Origin: Opisthocomus hoazin
Taxonomy: Eukaryota; Chordata; Aves; Opisthocomiformes; Opisthocomidae
Length of the DNA stretch: 64,000 bases
Assembly (NCBI RefSeq): GCF_030867145.1
Contig: NC_134428.1
Location: 25,213,537 to 25,277,536, forward strand
Reading direction: 5' to 3'
Shown: one piece after another, positions 47,101 through 56,100 of the stretch
How positions within the stretch are numbered: position 1 is the first letter of the stretch
How the letters are laid out: each line of letters opens with the position of its first letter
The notes under the pieces: generated by a model
Told to the model about the DNA's origin: nothing
What the model saw: only the letters and a program-made list of their open reading frames with translations
The model's database searches: none
Made by a program: the position numbers and the translations under genes

Positions 47101-50100
47101 GGGATGGGGATGGGTGCCCTCGGTCCCTGCCAGGACCCCGCAGCCCCTGGGTTTCTCTCCTCTCCCCCTCTCCGGGCAACAGCCCTGGTGCTTTGGGGAG
47201 GAGGGAGGCACAAGCTGGGCACACCGGGGTCCCTCAGCCAGGGCATGCTTGGGTGGGTGGGTGGGTGGGTGCTCCTGGGCCCCTCAGCCGGTCCCCAAAC
47301 GCTGCCCATCCCCTCTGCCGGGACGCGCTGTGCCTCACAGTGCCCGCCCGTGCCGGGGCATGCTTGGGTGGGTGGGTGGGTGGGTGCTCCTGGGCCCCTC
47401 AGCCGGTCCCCAAACGCTGCCCATCCCCTCTGCCGGGACGCGCTGTGCCTCACAGTGCCCACCCGTGCCGGGGCATGCTTGGGTGGGTGGGTGTCAGTGG
47501 GTGCTCCTGGGCAGCATCGCTTGAGGCAGCACCCGTCAGAGGCACCGGGGAGCCAGGGCGAGGGGCTCCCCTGGCTGGAGCCCGGCTGGTGTCAGCGAGC
47601 AGCTTGCTGTTTGTCACATTCGCCGTGAGCTGCGTTAATCCACGTAGCTGATTTAATTTTTCGGGCTGTAATTAATGAGCCAATGCGTGGAGAAGCGGGC
47701 GAGCGGCCGGGTTGTCGTGCGGATGCTGACCCTGGGTTACGCTGCAGCCCCCGCCGGCGTGGGCTCGGTGCCCGCAGACGGGCTGGGATGTCCCGGTCAC
47801 TCCCGCTGTGGTTCACCGGCACCGTGGGGACCCCGGGGAGCGGCGTTACCCAAACCGCAGCGGATCCAAGAGCAGCGCAGGGCGCGCCTTGGCATGGCTG
47901 GGAGCATCGTCCGTCGTGGGGTGCGCGTTTCGGGGAGCAGCGGGGCTTCACCCGGCCACGGGCTCTGTTTTCCTCCCTCCTCCGCCTCCGAATGGCCGCT
48001 CTCACGCGGTCGCCGGGGTGGGATCGTGCTGGGGCTGTCGGTGTGCTGCTAACGCTGCTCTTAATTGAGGACCATCTGCACTTGGTAATTTAATTTTTCC
48101 TGCATCTGCACGGTTCTGACTGTATTTATCCGATGTCCTGAGGATTATTTAGCTTAGGAGCGTCACGTTCCTCCCACAAAGGCACTCCAGGCATTCCACT
48201 GCAGCCCCCGCTAGAAAGCATTTTAATAATATTGTCAATGCCCCGGGAAAAAGGACGCATAAAAACTGAAATTGCGAAGGGCGACAGCGGAGCTGCGCTG
48301 CGGGCTCGGCTCTCCTGCCCGCTCTCGCGTGGCGGGTGGGCTGCTGCGAGGGTTCCCGTTATTGCGTGGAGCTGCGGGAGACCGAGCACAAACCCCGAGC
48401 GACACCGCCCCTGCCACCGCCACCGGGCCTGGCCGCGCGTTTCGTGTGCCGGGGCGTTGGCACACGTCGCTTTATGTCTTTGGGTGCTCATGAAGCCATT
48501 AAACCCCTCAGCTGTGCCTTTGAGGGGCTGCGAGCGGGGAATTGAGCTGCTTGGAAAATAATAATAATAATTGGAAGCTGGGAAGTCTGTTAGCTGTGGG
48601 GTGGGGGGAGCTTGGGCATCTGGTTGACGCGGCACCGGCGGGAGCCGTTGCGTTGCTGGCAGCAGCCCCTGCCTTTGCCCACCCCGCTCCTCCCACCTTC
48701 TGCCGGGCTGCTTCGCCCGCGCCTGGCAGCCGCCGGGTGTGCGGGCAGGGCTGCGGGCAGGGCTGCGGGCAGGGCTGCGGGCAGGGGCCGCTGCTCCGGG
48801 CAGCCCTGGCTGCGTCTCCTGCCTGCGGGAGCATCTCTGCAAGCGCTCGCCCTGGGAACGCTGCTCCGTCCACACCCAAACCCCCGGGAATCCAGATTTT
48901 TTCCCCAGCCTGGTCCAGCAGCACCTGGGTCCACGCGCAGACTTTAATTAGATTTAAGCATTCCCCCCCCCCCCCTAAAATGTAGGTCAGTCGTAATTAG
49001 TGTGAATCCTGCTGCTGCCAGCTTTGCTTTTAATTAAGCTCCTGCAGTGGAGGTCGAGGCATGGGGTGATGCACCAGAGCCTCAGCTTTCTCGGCGGCTC
49101 GGCAGATGCTCAGTGGTCTCTCTGGCTCGGGCTGGGGCCCTGTTGTCCCTCCCTCCCGCTCGCCATGGCCGGTCACTGCGGAGCATGGCCACTCTGGGGC
49201 CGTGGCTGCATCCCCAGGCATGGCCGCCCCACGGGGCACACTCTCCTCCGAGCTGGAGGTGCTGGTGGAGCCATGGGGCTGTTTTTAACGCGAAGCTCCC
49301 GGTGTCCTCGTCCCTTGTCACCATCCATCACACCGAGCGTCCTCAACCCTTGCTAGGGCTGCTGGCGCCTGTGCCGAGATCCGGAGCTCCAGGGCCAACG
49401 GGGACGTGCAGAGTGTTTTTCTTCCTCTGCAGCTCCTGGCATGATGTCCCTGGCACGGTCCCTGGCAGGTGGCACCGGCAGCTGGTTGTCACTGGCTGGG
49501 GACGGCGTCTGGATGAGCATCGCGCTGGTGCAGAGCCCGGGGCTGCCGGCCCCTGCGCCTTGCGGGGTGTCCCGGTGCCTCGGGCGCAGCACCAGCAGCA
49601 CCCGGGGTTTTGGTGGGCGAGTTGAGCTCAGGACTTGGATCTTCAGCAGAAGGTAGATCTGCCCTGTCCCACCCGGGACACGGTTCCCTGTCCCCTGGGC
49701 TGACGGCGAAGGCGCAGCTCCCCTGCTCGCGTTGCCTCAGCGCCGTTGGCCGTGGCGCGTGCTTCCACCCCGGGGACGGCTCGCCTGGCGCGCGAGGGGC
49801 CGGGGACCACCTTGTGGCAGCAGGGACCCTCCGTGTTTAGCGCTTTGAGCCTTGAGCAGCCCTGGCTTCGCGGCCTGGGGAAAGCCTTGGCTTTGTGCCC
49901 GGGGCACGGCGAGCTGGGGCCGAGCCCCCGGGCAGCCCCCCGAGCCCCCGGGCAGCCACAGAATCACAGAATCACCGAATGGTAGGGGTTGGAAGGGACC
50001 CCTGTGGGTCACCCAGCCCAGCCCCCTGCCCAAGCAGGGTCACCCAGAGCAGGCTGCACAGGACCTTGTCCAGGCAGGGCTGGAATATCTCCAGAGAAGG

Positions 50101-53100
50101 AGGCTCCACAGCCTCCCTGGGCAGCCTGGGCCAGGGCTCCGTCACCCTCAGAGGGAAGAAGTTCTTCCTCGGGTTCAGCTGGAGCTTCCTCTGCTTCAGT
50201 TTGTGCCCGTTGCCCCTTGTCCTGTCGCTGGGCACCACTGGAAAGAGTCTGGCCCCATCCTCCTGACCCCCACCCTGCAGATATTTAGAGGCATTTATTA
50301 GGTCCCCTCTCAGCCTTCTCTTCTCCAGGCTGAACAAGCCCAGCTCCCTCAGCCTCTCCTCGTAGGGGAGATGTTCCAGTCCCCTCATCATCCTCGTAGC
50401 CCTGTGCTGGACTCTCTCCAGTAGCTCCTCATCTTTCTTGAACTGGGGAGCCCAGAACTGGACACAGCACTGCAGATGGGGCCTCCCCAGGGCAGTGTAG
50501 AGGGGGAGGAGAACCTCCCTTGTCCTGCTGGCCACACTCTTCTTGATGCACCCCAGGATCCCATTGGCTTTCTTGGCAGCCAGGGCACGCTGCTGGCTCA
50601 TGGTTAACCTGTCGTCCACCAGGACACCCAGGTCCCTCTCCGCAGAGCTGCACTCCAGCAGGTCCGTCCCAAGCCTGTACTGGTGCATGAGGTTGTTCCT
50701 CCCCAGGTGCAGGACCCTGCATTTGCCTTTGTTGAACCTCATCAGGTTCCTCTCTGCCCAGCTTTCCAGCCTGTCCAGGTCACGCTGAATGGCAGCACAG
50801 CCTGCCGGTGTATCTACCACACCTCCCAGTTTGGTGTCATCAGCAAACTTGCTGAGGGTACCTTCTAACGCAGCCCGCTGCCTATTTTTACCGCTCCCGG
50901 AGGGTGAATCACTCCGCTCCCTCATCTCAGCTGCTGCCTTTGAAGGTATTTATAGACCCCCCGCGCCCGCTTTAGCAGCCGGGGTAAATTCAGCGCGCTG
51001 GCTCGCCCCTGCCCTCTGCCCCGCGCCCGTTGCCTCTCCGCTGGGCGAGCGTGGATGTGCCGGAGCCGAGATGCTCCCTCTGCCCTCGTTAAAGACGTCG
51101 ATACGGCGACGAAGAGCCCCATGGGCGCTGCCCTGGCACCCCACGCCTGCTCCGGAGAAAGGGGGTTCGGATCGGCCGTTACCGTCCCACCGGAGCGCGG
51201 TTCCCTGGCAGGGCTCCCACTGATTACCGTGCTAATTGCTGTGGGTCGAGCAGGCAGATTAATCTCTTCGCTGCTCCTTCCCCTGGGACGGTTGGATCGT
51301 TAGGGTTGGGTTTGATTAAAGCTTGGAGAGCCCGGTGCGGCGTGCGGGGCTGGCGGTGGCTGCGGGACGTGGCGGGGATCCGTGCCCTGCCCCGGCTGGC
51401 ACGGCCGCCCGGAGCGGCAGCGGTGGGCTCCCCGCGGCCCCACGCTGCCGGCTGGCGGGTCAGGCTGTGGGGCAAACCCCACTCCTCCTCCTTCCCACCT
51501 TCCCTGCGAAAAACACGCAAAGCAGGAGAGAAACCAAACCTGAGAGAGAAACCAGTGCTCACTGGGAGAGAAATGGGTACAAACAGCAGGAAAAGGGGTA
51601 TTTTGAAGTGACGAACTGAGCGTGGAGCAGCTGGCTGCGTCTTTTGAAGGCCGTTAAGGTGGGATGCTGGTGGTCGTTAATTTATTGCCGGAGGTCTGCC
51701 AGCCCGAGCCGCGCTCCGCACGCCGTCAGCCTCGCGCACGCGAGGATTGAGGTGCCCAACCAGCCGTCGCCCGCAGCGGAGGATCTGCCGGCAGGGCCAC
51801 GGCGTGGACGGCTCCGATGCCGCTGGGACCACCGCCTGCAGCGAGGAGCAGAGATCAGCCCGGGTGGGGGGCCGGGGGCCGTGTGCCTCCCCGGGGTCCC
51901 GCAGCCGCGCTCGCCCCTCACCGCCCTCTCTCTGCTCTTCTCTTTCAGAACAAGGTGCTGACGGTGGACGGGGTGAAGGTGAAGCTGCAGGTAGGTCCCC
52001 GTGGCCCCGGTAGCCACTGGCTCCATCCCCCCGGGTGCTGGGGCTGGGCAAAGCCCCTCGGCAGAGGAGCACCCCGGGAGCAGGTCCCCCATCTCCATCC
52101 TCTGCCGTCACGTCTCCCGCGCTGGCGCAGCCATCTGAGCCCTTCTGACTGCTGTGTCCCCTCGGTGGGACCCTGCCCGAGGCCAGGGGGCTGCTGTGTC
52201 CCCTTGGTGGGACCCTACCCGAGGCCGGGGGGCTGCTGTGTCCCCTCAGTGAGACCCTGCCCGAGGCCGGGGGGCTGCTGTGTCCCCTCAGTGAGACCCT
52301 GCCTGAGGCCGGGGGGCAGCTGTGTCCCCTCGGTGGGACCCTGCCCGAGGCCGGGGGGCTGCTGTGTCCCCTCGGCGGGACCCTGCCCGAGGCCGGGGGG
52401 CTGCTGTGTCCCCTCGGTGGGACCCTGCCCGAGGCCGGGGGGCTGCTGTGTCCCCTCGGTGGGATCCTGCCCGAGGCCGGGGGGCTGCTGTGTCCCCTCG
52501 GTGGGACCCTGCCCGAGGCCGGGGGGCTGCTGTGTCCCCTTGGTGGGACCCTGCCTGAGGCCGGGGGGCTGCTGTGTCCCCTTGGTGGGACCCTGCCCAA
52601 GGCCGGGGGGCTGCTGTGTCCCCTCAGTGAGACCCTGCCTGAGGCCGGGGGGCTGCTGTGTCCCCTTGGTGGGACCCTGCCCGAGGCCAGGGGGCTGCTG
52701 TGTCCCCTCGGCGGGACCCTGCCCGAGGCCGGGGGGCTGCTGTGTCCCCTCGGCGGGACCCTGCCCGAGGCCGGGGGGCTGCTGTGTCCCCTCGGTGGGA
52801 CCCTGCCCGAGGCCGGGGGGCTGCTGTGTCCCCTCGGTGGGACCCTGCCTGAGGCTGGGGGGCTGCTGTGTCCCCTCGGTGGGACCCTGCCCGAGGCCGG
52901 GGGGCTGCTGTGTCCCCTCGGTGGGACCCTGCCCGAGGCCGGGGGGCTGCTGTGTCCCCTCGGTGGGACCCTGCCCGAGGCCGGGGGGCTGCTGTGTCCC
53001 CTCGGTGGGACCCTGCCCGAGGCCGGGGGGCTGCTGTGTCCCCTTGGTGGGACCCTGCCTGAGGCCGGGGGGCTGCTGTGTCCCCTTGGTGGGACCCTGC

Positions 53101-56100
53101 CCAAGGCCGGGGGGCTGCTGTGTCCCCTCAGTGAGACCCTGCCTGAGGCCGGGGGGCTGCTGTGTCCCCTTGGTGGGACCCTGCCCGAGGCCAGGGGGCT
53201 GCTGTGTCCCCTCGGCGGGACCCTGCCCGAGGCCGGGGGGCTGCTGTGTCCCCTCGGCGGGACCCTGCCCGAGGCCGGGGGGCTGCTGTGTCCCCTCGGT
53301 GGGACCCTGCCCGAGGCCGGGGGGCTGCTGTGTCCCCTCGGTGGGACCCTGCCTGAGGCTGGGGGGCTGCTGTGTCCCCTCGGTGGGACCCTGCCCGAGG
53401 CCGGGGGGCTGCTGTGTCCCCTCGGTGGGACCCTGCCCGAGGCCGGGGGGCTGCTGTGTCCCCTCGGTGGGACCCTGCCCGAGGCCGGGGGCTGCTCTGC
53501 CCGCAGTCACCCCCGTCCCAGCCCGTCTGTCTCCGGGCCGGGGGCTGCGGCTGGAGCCGGTGAGACCGGAGCAGCGCCCGCGGGCTTTGCCGGCGTTTCC
53601 AGGCAGCTCCTGCTTTGGGAGAGCCGGAGGATGATGAGGGGGATGGAGATCCTCTGAAGGGATCCACGTCCCCTGGCTCGGCCCGCGTCCAGCCCGTGGG
53701 ACGTGGGACATTCCGTGTCCCCGCAAGACCCACCCATTCCTCTGCCTGCAGCTCAGCGACGACGTTAGAGCCGATCTGCCCCCAAATCTTCCCCCGAGGG
53801 CAGCCTGGCTCTCTGCAAACGCATCACCACATTAAAAAATGATAAATCAAATTAGTGGGTCCCCACGCATCCGTCTGCCGGGTGGGTTTTCCGATGGAGG
53901 GGCAGGTTGGGAGCCCTTCGCCTCCATCCCCACGCGCTGAGGAGCGGGGAGGTGCTGCTCCAGCGTCGGTTGCGCTGCTCGTTTTGAATTATTGCTGCCC
54001 CTAGAAGCAAAAGGCTGAAGCAGCTTCCTGGGGTTGCCCCGTGGTGCTCGGTTTGGGGCTGGTTTGGGTGCTGGGGGGGTCCCCCAGCCCGCGCGGCAGC
54101 AGGTCGTGGCTGACCCCCCCCTCGCTCCCGTCTGCCTTCCAGATCTGGGACACGGCCGGGCAGGAGCGGTTCCGCAGCGTCACCCACGCCTACTACCGGG
54201 ACGCCCACGGTAAGCACGGCCACCGCCGCTTCCCGGGGAGCCCCCTCCCCCCGGCTCCTCAGCCCGAGCCGCGGCTCCGGGCCCGGGGAGTCGGGAATCG
54301 CCAGAGCCGATGTCCCGTGGGAAGCAGCTGACAAGGATGGAGGAGCCTGGAGAAGAGAAGGCTGAGAGGGGACCTTAGAAATGCCTCGAAATATCTGCAG
54401 GGTGGGGGTCAGGAGGACGGGGCCAGACTCTTTTCAGTGGTGCCCAGCGACAGGACAAGGGGCAACGGGCACAAACTGAAGCAGAGGAAGCTCCAGCTGA
54501 ACAGAGAATCCCAGAATCCCAGCATGGCAGGGGTTGGCAGGGCCCTCTGTGGGTCACCCAGCCCAGCCCCCTGCCCAAGCAGGGTCACCCAGAGCAGGGG
54601 GCACAGCACCGTGGCCAGGCGGGGCTGGAATATCTCCAGAGAAGGAGACTCCACAGCCTCCCTGGGCAGCCTGGGCCAGGGCTCCGGCACCCTCAGAGGG
54701 AAGAAGTTCTTCCTCGGGTTCAGCTGGAGCTTCCTCTGCTTCAGTTTGTGCCCGTTGCCCCTTGTCCTGTCGCTGGGCACCACTGGAAAGAGTCTGGCCC
54801 CGTCCTCCTGACCCCCACCCTGCAGATATTTAGAGGCATTTCTAAGGTCCCCTCTCAGCCTTCTCTTCTCCAGGCTGAACAAGCCCAGCTCCCTCAGCCT
54901 CTCCTCGGAGCAGAGATGCTCCAGTCCCCTCCTCATCCTCGTAGCTCTGTGCTGGACTCTCTCCAGTAGCTCCTCATCTTTCTTGAACTGGGGAGCCCAG
55001 CACTGGACACAGCACTGCAGATGGGGCCTCCCCAGGGCAGAGCAGAGGGGGAGGAGACCCTCCCTCGCCCTGCTGCCCACACTCCTCATGCACCCCAGGA
55101 TCCCATTGCCCTTCTTGGCACCCAGGGCACGCTGCTGGCTCATGGTCACCCTGTCATCCCCCAGGACACCCAGGTCCCTTTCCTACAGCAGGGACCTCGC
55201 TGTGCCTTAACGCCGCGTCCCCGGGCGCTCCCGGCAGCGGGGAACAGCGCGGAGCAAGCTCTGAGCCGCGGGCTCTGCGTGGCCGCGCTCCCGCCGCGCC
55301 GGCACTAACGCGGCGTCCCTCTCTCCGCAGCCCTGCTCCTGCTCTACGACGTCACCAACAAAGCGTCGTTCGACAACATCCAGGTACGGCGGCACCCCCC
55401 GGGACCCCCGGCCCGTCCCCGGCGTGCGGTGGGCTGGGTCGCCGTTGCGGGTCAGCCCCGGGGAGCGGGGCCACGTGTTGGCGGTGAGAACCGCGGTCGC
55501 TGCCGGAAGGGCTGCGGTTAACGCCGAGCACCCATCTGCTCGGGGGACACCTGGGGACACGCAGGGAAGGTTTTTCCTTCCGTAGCGGGCTGCCCGGAGG
55601 AGCTGCCACTGCCCCCTCCCCGGCACGGCTCAAGGCCAGGTTGGACGGGGCTGGGAGCACCCTGGGCTGGGGGAAGGGGTCCCTGCCCGGGGCAGGGGGG
55701 TGGGCTGGATGAGCTCTAAGGTCCCTTCCCACCCAAACCAGTCTGTGATTCTGTGATTTCCACCGTCTGTAATTACAGCACCGGCTGCAGAACTCGCGCC
55801 GGTAAATGAGCGCAGGCAGCTTTGCCGAGTGAGGTGCTCCCTTGTCCTCCTCTGCACCTTCGGGTCCCGGCGGGTCGGGTCTGGGGGTCCCGCATTGCCC
55901 CCAGCCGCCTTGGTGCCAAACCTGGGCAGGGGAGCGGGTCGCATCCCACTGCACGCTCCTCGCCCCGGCAGACCTGTCCTTCCTGGTGGCTTTTGTGGGG
56001 GTCCCCTGTGCCGCCCGCCCCTGCCCTCTCCCCACAGACCCGGCCCCGACGCCGGCGCCGGCAGAGCGTGCTGCGAGCCCGGGGAGCAGTTACAGAATCA

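Larger units (their letters stand above)
28525..51948 (+). other. RAB26: RAB26 intron 2, 23.4 kb, CR1-rich
   Basis: Holds ten CR1 copies (six plus, four minus, listed individually) and tandem repeats at 31179, 33365, 47242 and 48741. AT-rich islands stand out from the GC-rich background near 30540-30780, 33020-33140, 34900-35100, 36420-36540, 42540-42830 and 47620-48260. These could be regulatory but show no coding signal. Human RAB26 is only about 6 kb, so this intron is greatly expanded. Confidence 0.85.

Noticed and set aside
49972-50925. Frame of 317 codons with reverse-transcriptase-like sequence, as a host gene
   Set aside because: It is a 5'-truncated CR1 ORF2 remnant; it lacks the endonuclease and most of the polymerase and has many sister copies in the window.
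51677-53726. Open frames of 475-605 codons on both strands reading Cys/Pro-rich or Gln/Pro-rich 14-residue repeats
   Set aside because: They lie across the 42-bp minisatellite, whose period is a multiple of three, so most frames are open automatically. No start context, splice logic or domain supports a gene.
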